From: an uncultured Collinsella sp.
GTDB lineage: Bacteria; Actinomycetota; Coriobacteriia; Coriobacteriales; Coriobacteriaceae
Direction of reading: 5' to 3'
Assembly (NCBI GenBank): GCA_902470835.1
Contig: CABRHR010000047.1
Span: 1 to 15,221, forward strand
DNA: 15,221 nucleotides
Each line of letters begins with the position of its first letter. Position 1 is the stretch's first letter. Both the position numbers and the translations under genes were made by a program. This document shows, in pieces, positions 1-6,706 of the stretch. The notes under the pieces are model-generated. The model worked only from the letters and a program-made list of their open reading frames with translations, was not told the DNA's origin and did no database searches.

Positions 1-380
1 TCCTCGTACAGGCGGCCGAGCGTGGGCGCATTGACGTTCTCGGCAAAGACCGAGAACTTGCCGGCGCGCAGCTGCGGATCGATCATAAAGCGCACGAGGG
101 GCTCGCCGACAAAGACATAGCGGCGCTTTTCGGCCTGCGCCTTCACAAACTCGCGGACCTCGCGCGAAAGCTCGGGGTAGAACGGGGCGAGCATGGGATC
201 GTCGTCGGCGGCGATAAGGATGGTATAGAGTGCCGGCGCCGTGTTGACGCCGTTGATCACCAGAGTCTGATCCTCCATGTCGCGAGCGGCCTGCTTGGCA
301 AGCTTCTTAAAGGAGAACGGGGCACGGGTGGCACCGAAGATGCCGGCCACGTGGTCCTCGAAGATGTTCAGGAAGTTCAC
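1..380 (-). CDS. fhaA: FhaA-type DUF3662 protein, N-terminal part (runs off the left edge)
   Basis: This is the first ~126 residues of a protein beginning (V/M)NFLNIFEDHVAGIFG. It continues through KKLAKQAARDMEDQ, ADDDPMLAPFYPEL and GEPLVRFMIDPQLRAGKF. The pattern matches the DUF3662 (FhaA N-terminal) domain of actinobacterial FhaA, in which a short amphipathic start leads into a small alpha/beta domain. Such proteins normally carry a C-terminal FHA domain that reads phosphothreonine on kinase substrates, but that part lies outside the window. The start is GTG (380-378), which overlaps the TGA stop of the upstream kinase as GTGA. A GGAGAG ribosome-binding site lies inside the kinase's last codons, so translation is probably coupled. 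In Actinobacteria fhaA usually sits with fhaB, a PP2C phosphatase, a RodA/FtsW protein, a PBP and PknB. I infer that the same cell-envelope cluster continues to the left. The family call is good; the FHA half is not seen. Confidence 0.82.
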   Translation of the reverse strand, partial: MNFLNIFEDHVAGIFGATRAPFSFKKLAKQAARDMEDQTLVINGVNTAPALYTILIAADDDPMLAPFYPELSREVREFVKAQAEKRRYVFVGEPLVRFMIDPQLRAGKFSVFAENVNAPTLGRLYE

Positions 381-2230
381 GAAAGATCACTCTCCGTATA
401 GGTTCTTTGGTATCCGAGCAAATATAGGCATATCCCAACGATTATAGAGGATAGGATTCCCGCAACCGCCGCCTTGGCGATGACCGCGGCTGCAAGGCTG
501 GCAATTTCCATATGGTGTGCAAGACAGGACGCCGCTGCGCAGCCGATGCCGGTGACAGCGATGGCGGCGATTGCGGCAAGGTTTGAGCCCTGATCGGCAC
601 GCTTGGCATGGGCATTGAGCAGCGCGGATGACGCTGCGGCAGTTGCCGCGACCAGCACAAAGGCAGCCCAAAGGAGCGGGTCTCCCAGCGCTGCGGCAAC
701 GTTACCGAGCCCCAGCACGCCTCCGGCTGAAAGCGCGACCGTGGCCAGACGGGCAAAAAGCGCGCCCATGCCCGTTGCCGCGGCGGCGCTTGCCGGGCCG
801 AGCCAAAATGACGCGACGCCGGCGGCGACCCCAGCTGCCAGGAAGGTATTGCCGGTCAGACAGCCAAGCGCGAGTGCACAGGTGAGCGTGGCGCTCGCGG
901 CAGTCTCGGTGCGACCCCAGGCGATCCACCAACCGGACATGGCGGCGGCAAAGATCACCGCGACGGGGAGCATCGACAGGATGCCCTGTGCCTGCATGGT
1001 GGCGTTGGCCATGAGCACCAAAAAGCCCACAGCCGAGATGGCCGAGCCAATCTGGGGGGCCAGGCCAGCCGCCGCTCCGATCGCGATGGCCGCAATGACC
1101 AGGCCGGGAAGCGCTGCGACCCCGGCCGTTTGCATCAGCAAAAAGCTAAAGGTGCCGCACGTTAGCGCCGAGATAGCGCGCATGGTGTAGTCGCGCGCAG
1201 GGCTCCAGCGCGTGCCCGCCCAGCCGAGTGCGGGGTCGACCTCGATGGCGTCGTCCTCGTAGTGCGACGGCTCGATATCGTCGAGCTTCTGCTCGTCATC
1301 CGAAAGTTCGCCAACCATTTGCTCCAGGCTGCGACGGCCTTCGCGCACGCTGCCCAGACCGGCAAGGAGTTGGTCGCAAAATGCCTCGATGCTGTTGGGG
1401 CGGTCCTGCGGCATGGGGGAGAGCGCGCTCATGAGCGCGGCCTCGGCTCCCGGGGGAAAGTGTGGTATCAGCTCGCTGGGATAGGTGGCGCCGCCGATGA
1501 TGCGGTCGAGCGAGTCGGCGGGCGTGGCCGCCATAAAGGGAGCGCTGCCGCACAGGCCCTCGTAGATCACACAGGCGAGGGCAAAGACATCGGCGCGCTC
1601 GTCGACCGTGCCGGTCTCGATATCGAGCTGCTCGGGCGGCATGTAGCCGATGGTGCCGCCGCGTGAGCCGCCAAAGCCACCGGCGGACGACAGTCGCGCC
1701 ATGCCAAAGTCGGTGAGCTTTACATTGCCCGAGTGGTCGATGAGCACGTTGGCGGGCTTAATGTCCAGGTGGAGTACGCCATTACTATGGGCGAAGGTGA
1801 GCGCCTGGCCCAGGGCATCGGCAATGGCCGCGGCCTCGTCAAAGGTAAGTGAGTGGCCGTCCACGCGGTGCAAAAACTCGGCCAGCGACATGCCATCGAC
1901 ATATTCCATAACCAGGTAGGCATAGGCTGTGTCGTGCGTAAAGTCGATGACCTGCACGATATTGGGATGTTGAAGCATGGCGGCAGTGTGCGCCTCGCGC
2001 AGGACATCCATGATGTCGCTGGCGGGCATGCCGGCGCCGTTGATAAGGGGGATGCGCTTAATGGCGACGCGGCGGCGCAGGTGCGTGTCGCGGCAGATCT
2101 CGATGGAGCCAAAACCGCCAGTCGCAAGTGTCTCGAGCGGCTGGTACCGCTTGAGCAGCTCGCGAGAGCTGGTGCCCTCCAAGGGAACGTCCGGCGAGAA
2201 CCGGGCGGTATGTTGCGAGAAAAGCGGCAT
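377..2230 (-). CDS. Ser/Thr protein kinase with polytopic C-terminal membrane domain
   Basis: This 617-residue protein has a Hanks-type kinase domain at about residues 26-290. Visible motifs are the glycine loop TGGFGSIE (~37-44), catalytic Lys in VAIK (K58), the alpha-C Glu in LREA (~79), HLDIKPANV (D156, K158, N161), DFG (D175), PPE (~198-200) and QDRP (~275-278). The Arg of the usual HRD is Leu, so it is a non-RD kinase. An acidic linker (~305-335) leads into Ala/Gly/Leu-rich hydrophobic segments (~350-606), about eight or nine helices, with no PASTA repeats. The tail ends TYTESDLS. The start is ATG at 2230, with GAGGG six bases upstream. An in-frame TTG at 2236 abuts that site and is not usable. 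The gene is translationally coupled to the FhaA-type gene, so FhaA is its likely substrate or reader. The role in envelope or cell-division signalling is inferred. Confidence 0.9.
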   Translation of the reverse strand: MPLFSQHTARFSPDVPLEGTSSRELLKRYQPLETLATGGFGSIEICRDTHLRRRVAIKRIPLINGAGMPASDIMDVLREAHTAAMLQHPNIVQVIDFTHDTAYAYLVMEYVDGMSLAEFLHRVDGHSLTFDEAAAIADALGQALTFAHSNGVLHLDIKPANVLIDHSGNVKLTDFGMARLSSAGGFGGSRGGTIGYMPPEQLDIETGTVDERADVFALACVIYEGLCGSAPFMAATPADSLDRIIGGATYPSELIPHFPPGAEAALMSALSPMPQDRPNSIEAFCDQLLAGLGSVREGRRSLEQMVGELSDDEQKLDDIEPSHYEDDAIEVDPALGWAGTRWSPARDYTMRAISALTCGTFSFLLMQTAGVAALPGLVIAAIAIGAAAGLAPQIGSAISAVGFLVLMANATMQAQGILSMLPVAVIFAAAMSGWWIAWGRTETAASATLTCALALGCLTGNTFLAAGVAAGVASFWLGPASAAAATGMGALFARLATVALSAGGVLGLGNVAAALGDPLLWAAFVLVAATAAASSALLNAHAKRADQGSNLAAIAAIAVTGIGCAAASCLAHHMEIASLAAAVIAKAAVAGILSSIIVGICLYLLGYQRTYTESDLS

Positions 2231-2310
2231 GGCCAACCCTCGTGCGTTTAAAGTTCGTTTGCGAGCGGCGGGCGCGGAGCCGAGCCGTTCGCGGTGGCAT
2301 AGATGCTGCT

Positions 2311-2319
2311 AGTGTAGCA
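2311..2319 (-). promoter_or_regulatory. Candidate extended -10 promoter for the kinase-fhaA operon
   Basis: On the minus strand the sequence reads TGCTACACT, an extended -10 of the form TGnTACACT. It lies about 80 bases upstream of the kinase start. No convincing -35 lies 17 bases further up, as expected for an extended -10 promoter. The same TGnTACACT form occurs in front of the second kinase operon (7478-7486). It would let the kinase and fhaA be transcribed separately from the YcxB-like gene upstream. Confidence 0.4.
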
Positions 2320-2374
2320 CGCTCGGGTGCATGGGGAGGATAGCGGGATGCGAGGCTGCCTGTCTGGCTTGGCC

Positions 2375-3091
2375 TTAGCGCTTCTTCTTGTCCTTCTTCT
2401 GCTTGCGCTGCTTGCCCTTGGTCTCCTGGGGCTTGTCGCCCTGCTTGGCCTCGGCGGCGGCCTTCTCGGCCTTCATTTTCTTCTTCTTGGTCTCGATGCG
2501 GAGTTTTTTGTTGATGCGCGCCTTGAGGAAGGGACCGAACTGCTCGGCATCGCCGCGGACAAAGGTGTCCTTAGGGATCGTCACGCCCTGGTCGGCGAAC
2601 ATGGCCACAAAGATGCGCTCGCCGTCGAGCACGTGGTCGAGCTTTTCAAACGGGAAGAACTGCGACTTGCCGCTCTTGCCCCAAACCATCAGGCCGTCCT
2701 CGTTGGCGGCGACGCAGCGATAACGGCCACCCATGGACTCGTCGGCCTCGACGGCGTCGATAAAGTCGCGGGCGAGGGTGTGGTGCAGGTTTTTGCTCCA
2801 CCAGGCCAAAAAGGCGCCGAATACGATCAAGACGACGCCAAACTTGATCCAGTTGCCGCCGGCCACCAGCATGCCGATGCCGATGAGCGCGGCAATCGCG
2901 GCGGCGACATACAGCGAGCCGCGACGCCTGGGCGAGGCGACCAGGCGGGCGAAGTCGGTGACCAGGTCGTTTTCGTACTGGTACTCGTTGAGGTACAGGA
3001 TGCCGTCGTCGGCTGCGGCCTGCTCCTCGAGCGCGACCTCGACCTGGTCGGCTGCTTCGGAGGGAACGAGGTTGCTCTCTGCGTCTGCCAT
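2375..3091 (-). CDS. YcxB-like two-helix membrane protein with Lys-rich tail
   Basis: This 238-residue protein has an acidic N-terminus (~1-45) followed by two adjacent membrane segments (~59-77 and ~83-98) joined by a very short turn. A soluble domain (~105-195) contains YRCVAANEDGLMVWGKSGKSQ, FPFEKLDHVLD and IFVAMFADQGVTIPKDTF. Strand pattern, aromatic residues and the terminal 'xxIPKxxF' resemble the C-terminal domain of YcxB-like proteins, whose function is not established. The last ~40 residues are extremely Lys-rich (KKKKMKAEKAAAEAK to QKKDKKKR), which suggests binding to nucleic acid or to acidic lipid on the inner membrane face. The start is ATG 3091, with AGGAG about nine bases upstream. 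It is divergent from dnaX and shares a 115-bp promoter region with it. It could be co-transcribed with the kinase downstream. Family assignment is by pattern only. Confidence 0.8.
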   Translation of the reverse strand: MADAESNLVPSEAADQVEVALEEQAAADDGILYLNEYQYENDLVTDFARLVASPRRRGSLYVAAAIAALIGIGMLVAGGNWIKFGVVLIVFGAFLAWWSKNLHHTLARDFIDAVEADESMGGRYRCVAANEDGLMVWGKSGKSQFFPFEKLDHVLDGERIFVAMFADQGVTIPKDTFVRGDAEQFGPFLKARINKKLRIETKKKKMKAEKAAAEAKQGDKPQETKGKQRKQKKDKKKR

Positions 3092-3206
3092 GCTCTTTGG
3101 ACTCCTATCGCGGCGGGCTCGCCGTACGGGTTATTATAAATGCAGTATGCCGTGCGACCGCATGGCCGTCGCGGCAACAAGACTCAGTATACCCGGGGGA
3201 GCACCC
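3092..3206. promoter_or_regulatory. Divergent promoter region between the YcxB-like gene and dnaX
   Basis: This 115-bp spacer has an AT-rich core at 3131-3140. Read on the minus strand, 3138-3133 is a perfect TATAAT serving the YcxB-like gene. Read on the plus strand, 3135-3140 is TATAAA and could serve dnaX, so the two -10 elements overlap. No clear TTGACA-like -35 element is seen for either direction. The dnaX ribosome-binding site GGGGGAG lies at the right end (3195-3201). Confidence 0.45.
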
Positions 3207-5675
3207 ATGGAATCGTTGTACCGAAAGTATCGCCCGCTCACCTTCGACTCCGTGGTGGGCCAGCAGCATATCGTCTCGACGCTCGAACACGCCGTCACCG
3301 AGGGGCGCCTGTCCCACGCCTACCTGTTCTGTGGACCGCGCGGCACGGGCAAGACCACCATGGCGCGTATTCTTGCCAAGGCGCTGCTCTGCCGCAATGC
3401 CGAGGCGGCGCGCGCCGAGGGTGCGAGCGGCTGCATGCCCGACGGCACCTGTGAGGAATGCGAGCTCATCGCCGAGGGCAACCACCCCGATGTTTACGAG
3501 CTCGATGCCGCCTCCCGCACGGGCGTGGACAATGTGCGCGAGGAAATTATCAACTCCGTCAACTTTGCCCCGGTGCGTGGCAAGTACAAGATTTATATCA
3601 TCGACGAGGTCCACATGCTCACGACGGCGGCGTTCAACGCGCTGCTCAAGACGCTTGAGGAGCCGCCGGCGCACGTGATCTTTGTGCTGTGCACCACCGA
3701 CCCGCAAAAGATTCTGGAGACCATCCTCTCGCGCTGCCAGCGTTTCGATTTCCATCGCATCGGCAACGAGGATATTGAGCATCGCCTGGCATACGTGTGC
3801 GAGCAGGAGGGCTTCGATTACGACGACGAGGCGCTGGCTATCGTGGCGCGCCATGCCAAGGGCGGCATGCGCGACGCGTTGTCCACGCTGGAGCAGCTGA
3901 GCGTCTTTGGCAACGGTTCTGTGCATGCGGACGACGCCCGCTCGCTTTTGGGCGAGGTTTCGGACCAGATTCTGGGCGAGTTTTCCCGCGCCATTGCCGA
4001 TCGCGATGTTACCGAGCTCTATGGACTGATCCGTGCGCAGGTCGAGGAGGGCAATGACCTGCTGGAGCTGACGCGCGACCTGGTGGCGCATGTGCGTGAC
4101 GTGTACGTTGCCTGCGTTGCCGGTGCCCGTGCCGAGCTGTTTGAGGGCGGCTCCGAGCAGGCCGAGGCGCTTGCTGCCGAGGCCGCTGCCTTTGGCGAGC
4201 ATCCTGCCGACCGCCTGGCCCGCGTGCTGACGGTGCTCGACGATGCCGCACTGGAGATGAGGGGTGCGAGCGACGTGCGCCTGGTGCTCGAGATTGCCTG
4301 CACGCGTCTGGCGCGTCCCGAGGCTGATTTAACGATTGAGGCATTGGCCGAGCGCGTGGCACGTCTGGAGGCCATGGTTGCCAACGGCGCCGTGCCGGCG
4401 AGCGTGGCTGCTGCTCAGGCCGCCGCGCCTGCAGCATCCGTACCCGCTGCTGCCCAACAGCCGACGCTCATTTCGGGCGCCCGTGCTGCCGCTCCGGCGG
4501 CATCCGCTGCCCCTGCTGCTACGTCCGCGCGCCAGGGTGGCATGCCTTGGGACCGCGGAGCTGCCGCTCCGGCGGCTCAGCCTGCACCCGTGTCAGCTTC
4601 CAAGCCTGCAGCGCCTGCACCTCAGCCTGCGCCGGCTCCGACGTCTCAGTCCGTTGCGGCCCCCGCGCCTGTCACCGCTCCGGCATCTAAGCCCCAGTCC
4701 AACAATGCCGCCCTGGTTGCCGCCGCCGGTGCTGCCGAGACGCCCGCGGTCGAGGATGCCGGAGAGCTGCAGCGCAAATGGGCCGAGGTCGTCGAGCGTG
4801 TCAAGGCGCGTCAGGCTTCCTACGCAGGGCTTTTGCTCAACGCCCGCGCCACGGCCGACGACGGCTCCAAGCTCACGGTCTCGTTCCCCGCGGGTTCGAC
4901 CTTTGCCATCAAGATGCTCGGTCGCGCTGACACCCAATCGGTGGTCCTGCCGACGGTCTGCGCAGTCTTCGGTCGTCGTACCGTCGACTATGTCCTGGAT
5001 GGGGGTGGCACGCCGGCTCCTCAACATGAGGAGCATTCTCCATCTGCACGGGCTGCGGCATCTGCGGACCCGCAACCCGTGTCCTCGGCGGCCCCTGCAT
5101 TCTCGAGCGCCAGCGCGTCGCAGCAGCAAACGGCACCGGTAGCGGCATCGACCCCGTCGGCGCCTAAGCCCGCGGCGCCCAAACCGGCTGCTCCGACACC
5201 CGCGCCCAAGCCCGCCTCGCCCGCGCCCAAGTCGTCTGACCTGGGCAAAGCCCCCTGGCTACGCTCCGACAACCCCGCCGGCGCTCCTGCCACGGGTAAG
5301 CTCCCGACTGAGCCCGCACCCCGTGCGCCCGAGCGCTCTGCCGCTCCCAAATCTCAGCCTGCCGCGTCGTCTGCGCCATGGGAATCCGAGCAGGTTCCCT
5401 ACGACGATGCCATGGTCGGCGGTTTTGCTGGCGATGCGAGCGGGGACGATCTGCCTCCGTTCGACGTGCCGGGTGCGACGCCCGCGCCCAAGTCCGCTGT
5501 AGCTGCCCCCAAAGAGGAGGACGCTCCTGCAGCTCCCTGGGAGTCCAACCCCGGCGCCGGCAGCCCCTTCGGCCACCAGGGCGCAGCCCCGAGCATCCCG
5601 CAGACCGAGGACGAGGCCAAAGACCTCATCCGCAGCGTCTTCGGTCAGGCCACCATCTTCAAGCCGGTGGAGTAG
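3207..5675 (+). CDS. dnaX: DNA polymerase III subunit gamma/tau
   Basis: This 822-residue protein is the clamp-loader ATPase and polymerase-coupling subunit of the replisome. The N-terminus MESLYRKYRPLTFDSVVGQQ is diagnostic. AAA+ motifs are Walker A GPRGTGKT (43-50), zinc-site cysteines C62, C76, C82 and C85, Walker B IIDEVH (131-136), sensor 1 SRC (175-177) and sensor 2 GGMRDALS (219-226). Domain III ends near 370, followed by a short heptad-like helix (~372-395). Then come a Pro/Ala linker (~396-517), a folded tau-type domain (~518-605, ELQRKWAEVVERVKARQ), a second long Pro/Ala linker (~606-795) and a conserved-looking end, TEDEAKDLIRSVFGQATIF. At 822 residues it is much longer than E. coli tau (643), mainly because of the linkers. 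The start is ATG 3207, with GGGGGAG five bases upstream. The open frame extends far upstream of this ATG, but that part overlaps the divergent gene. No obvious A-rich slippery site for a gamma form was seen. Confidence 0.97.
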   Translation: MESLYRKYRPLTFDSVVGQQHIVSTLEHAVTEGRLSHAYLFCGPRGTGKTTMARILAKALLCRNAEAARAEGASGCMPDGTCEECELIAEGNHPDVYELDAASRTGVDNVREEIINSVNFAPVRGKYKIYIIDEVHMLTTAAFNALLKTLEEPPAHVIFVLCTTDPQKILETILSRCQRFDFHRIGNEDIEHRLAYVCEQEGFDYDDEALAIVARHAKGGMRDALSTLEQLSVFGNGSVHADDARSLLGEVSDQILGEFSRAIADRDVTELYGLIRAQVEEGNDLLELTRDLVAHVRDVYVACVAGARAELFEGGSEQAEALAAEAAAFGEHPADRLARVLTVLDDAALEMRGASDVRLVLEIACTRLARPEADLTIEALAERVARLEAMVANGAVPASVAAAQAAAPAASVPAAAQQPTLISGARAAAPAASAAPAATSARQGGMPWDRGAAAPAAQPAPVSASKPAAPAPQPAPAPTSQSVAAPAPVTAPASKPQSNNAALVAAAGAAETPAVEDAGELQRKWAEVVERVKARQASYAGLLLNARATADDGSKLTVSFPAGSTFAIKMLGRADTQSVVLPTVCAVFGRRTVDYVLDGGGTPAPQHEEHSPSARAAASADPQPVSSAAPAFSSASASQQQTAPVAASTPSAPKPAAPKPAAPTPAPKPASPAPKSSDLGKAPWLRSDNPAGAPATGKLPTEPAPRAPERSAAPKSQPAASSAPWESEQVPYDDAMVGGFAGDASGDDLPPFDVPGATPAPKSAVAAPKEEDAPAAPWESNPGAGSPFGHQGAAPSIPQTEDEAKDLIRSVFGQATIFKPVE

Positions 5676-5696
5676 CTGCGCAGGCGGGTATACTGC

Positions 5697-6170
5697 TCAA
5701 GAAGAGAACCCCTTGCCCGGGCACATCTGTATTTCGGACATGTGCAACGTGGTGCCGCGTATATCGCATTCGAGCAGACAGGTGCGTGACGGTCGGCCTA
5801 GGATGCTGAGGTCGATACGATACGCCGCATAGCTGTCCGTGTACTCGACTTGCTCGGCGTTGAGGGTTGCTCCGATTGTCAAGAAAGCGCCTGGTTCGGC
5901 ATCGACAATCTTGGAGTCCTTTATCTTGACCTTGAACTCTTGGTAGAGGGACGGGCTGTTGTAGTAAACGGTTCGGGTTCCGTCGACGCACTCGTCGGTC
6001 GCCTCCCATTTGACAACGGGCTTATTCGAGCTGGCTACCAGCAGTTCTGCTCCAAAGGCTGTAGCATGGGTGATGACAACCAGCAATATCCAACCGACAA
6101 AGAGATAGAGAACCAAATATGCAACGGGGTGTTTTGAGCGGATGTTTTGGAGCATGTCGGGGGCGTTCAT
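5697..6170 (-). CDS. Hypothetical single-pass exported protein, lower GC than neighbours
   Basis: I do not recognise this 157-residue protein. It has a short N-terminus with RSKH before one hydrophobic helix (~16-38, VAYLVLYLFVGWILLVVI), then an extracytoplasmic domain of ~115 residues with four cysteines (C61, C131, C135, C150) that could pair outside the cell. The domain alternates polar and hydrophobic residues as in a beta-rich fold and ends MSEIQMCPGKGFSS. The start is ATG 6170, with GGAGG six bases upstream. The gene runs convergent to dnaX, leaving 21 bases between the two stops, and is divergent from ybaB. It therefore interrupts the otherwise conserved dnaX-ybaB-recR order. Base composition is lower: 28 of 60 G+C at 5881-5940, against 41 of 60 at 6421-6480 in ybaB. 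That fits later acquisition. It has its own promoter (6205-6234). Confidence 0.8.
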   Translation of the reverse strand: MNAPDMLQNIRSKHPVAYLVLYLFVGWILLVVITHATAFGAELLVASSNKPVVKWEATDECVDGTRTVYYNSPSLYQEFKVKIKDSKIVDAEPGAFLTIGATLNAEQVEYTDSYAAYRIDLSILGRPSRTCLLECDIRGTTLHMSEIQMCPGKGFSS

Positions 6171-6204
6171 GGGGCACCTCCAAATTGCTATCTATGGCAA
6201 TCAA

Positions 6205-6234
6205 ATTATACCCTGTTGCCATGTCGCGTTTCAG
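6205..6234 (-). promoter_or_regulatory. Promoter of the 5697-6170 gene
   Basis: On the minus strand there is a perfect -10 TATAAT (6210-6205), preceded 18 bases upstream by CTGAAA (6234-6229), which matches four of six positions of TTGACA. The start of transcription would be near 6198, about 28 bases before the ATG. An imperfect 18-bp palindrome (6184-6201, ATTGC...GCAAT) covers the predicted start site and could be an operator. Confidence 0.55.
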
Positions 6235-6288
6235 GACATGTATATCGACTGAGGTAGTGTGTCCGCCCCGTTCGCTGGCCTCGCGCCG

Positions 6289-6297
6289 TGGTACGAT
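6289..6297 (+). promoter_or_regulatory. Candidate extended -10 promoter for ybaB-recR
   Basis: TGGTACGAT is an extended -10 (TGn plus TACGAT), 75 bases upstream of the ybaB ATG. No good -35 is visible. A separate promoter is needed here because the minus-strand gene separates ybaB from dnaX, although read-through from dnaX remains possible. Confidence 0.4.
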
Positions 6298-6372
6298 TTT
6301 TGAGTTTGAAAGTCCTGCCGTGCTCCGACTGCCCTTGCAGCTCGGCGTGCGGCCGCACGTAAAGGAGCCATC

Positions 6373-6693
6373 ATGGCCGGTATGAACATGCAGCAGATGA
6401 TGAAGCAGGCTCGCAAGATGCAGGAGCAGCTTGCCGCCGCGCAGGAGAACCTCAAGTCCCAGACCGTCGACGCCTCTGCCGGCGGCGGCATGGTCAAGGT
6501 GACCGTTAACGGCGAGATGGAGCTCGTCAACCTCACCATCGATCCCGATGCCCTCGATCCCGAGGACGTCGATATGCTGCAGGATATGATCATGGCTGCC
6601 GTCAACGAGGCCGTCCGCGGCGTCAACGAGCTCGCCAACAAGCAGATGGGCGCCATCACCGGCGGCCTCAACATCCCGGGCATGCCGTTCTAA
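6373..6693 (+). CDS. ybaB: YbaB/EbfC family nucleoid-associated protein
   Basis: This 106-residue protein fits the family size of about 100-115. The N-terminal helix is Met/Gln/Lys-rich (MAGMNMQQMMKQARKMQEQL). A beta region follows, with SAGGGMVKVTVNGEMELVNLTIDPDAL (the GGGxVxVxxxG core is highly conserved), then a C-terminal helix, DMIMAAVNEAVRGVNELANKQM, and a Gly/Pro-Met tail. Family members are dimeric DNA-binding proteins. They bind DNA without strong sequence preference and are nearly always encoded between dnaX and recR. The start is ATG 6373, with AAGGAG (6362-6367) five bases upstream. It is followed by recR after a 13-base gap, so the two are surely co-transcribed. The exact role in replication or repair is unsettled in the family. 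Confidence 0.96.
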   Translation: MAGMNMQQMMKQARKMQEQLAAAQENLKSQTVDASAGGGMVKVTVNGEMELVNLTIDPDALDPEDVDMLQDMIMAAVNEAVRGVNELANKQMGAITGGLNIPGMPF

Positions 6694-6706
6694 GACACGC
6701 ATATAT

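Noticed and set aside
2261..2292. A stem GCGAGCGG/CCGTTCGC in the leader of the first kinase
   Set aside because: It is a short stem relying on one G-T wobble on the plus strand, which becomes an A-C mismatch on the transcribed strand. It is expected by chance in GC-rich DNA.
2327..3139. A 270-codon plus-strand frame over the YcxB-like gene
   Set aside because: It is the antisense shadow of 2375-3091. Its Leu-run start reflects the Lys-rich tail read backwards.
2733..3206. A 158-codon upstream extension of the dnaX frame
   Set aside because: It overlaps the divergent YcxB-like gene and its promoter, has no protein-like sequence, and the canonical MESLYRKYRP start at 3207 has a good ribosome site.
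3105..4202. A 365-codon minus-strand frame inside dnaX
   Set aside because: It lies antisense to the AAA+ domain, has no ribosome site, and has a composition typical of antisense frames.
3207..5675. A programmed frameshift site making a short gamma form of DnaX
   Set aside because: I found no A-rich slippery run after the AAA+ domain. The frame continues intact to the C-terminus.
6171..6372. An SRP RNA gene, often found next to dnaX
   Set aside because: No SRP-RNA GGAAG/GNRA apical motif in a hairpin context is seen here. A faint GGAAGCAACAGC in the nifJ leader (near 11603) lacks the paired partner.
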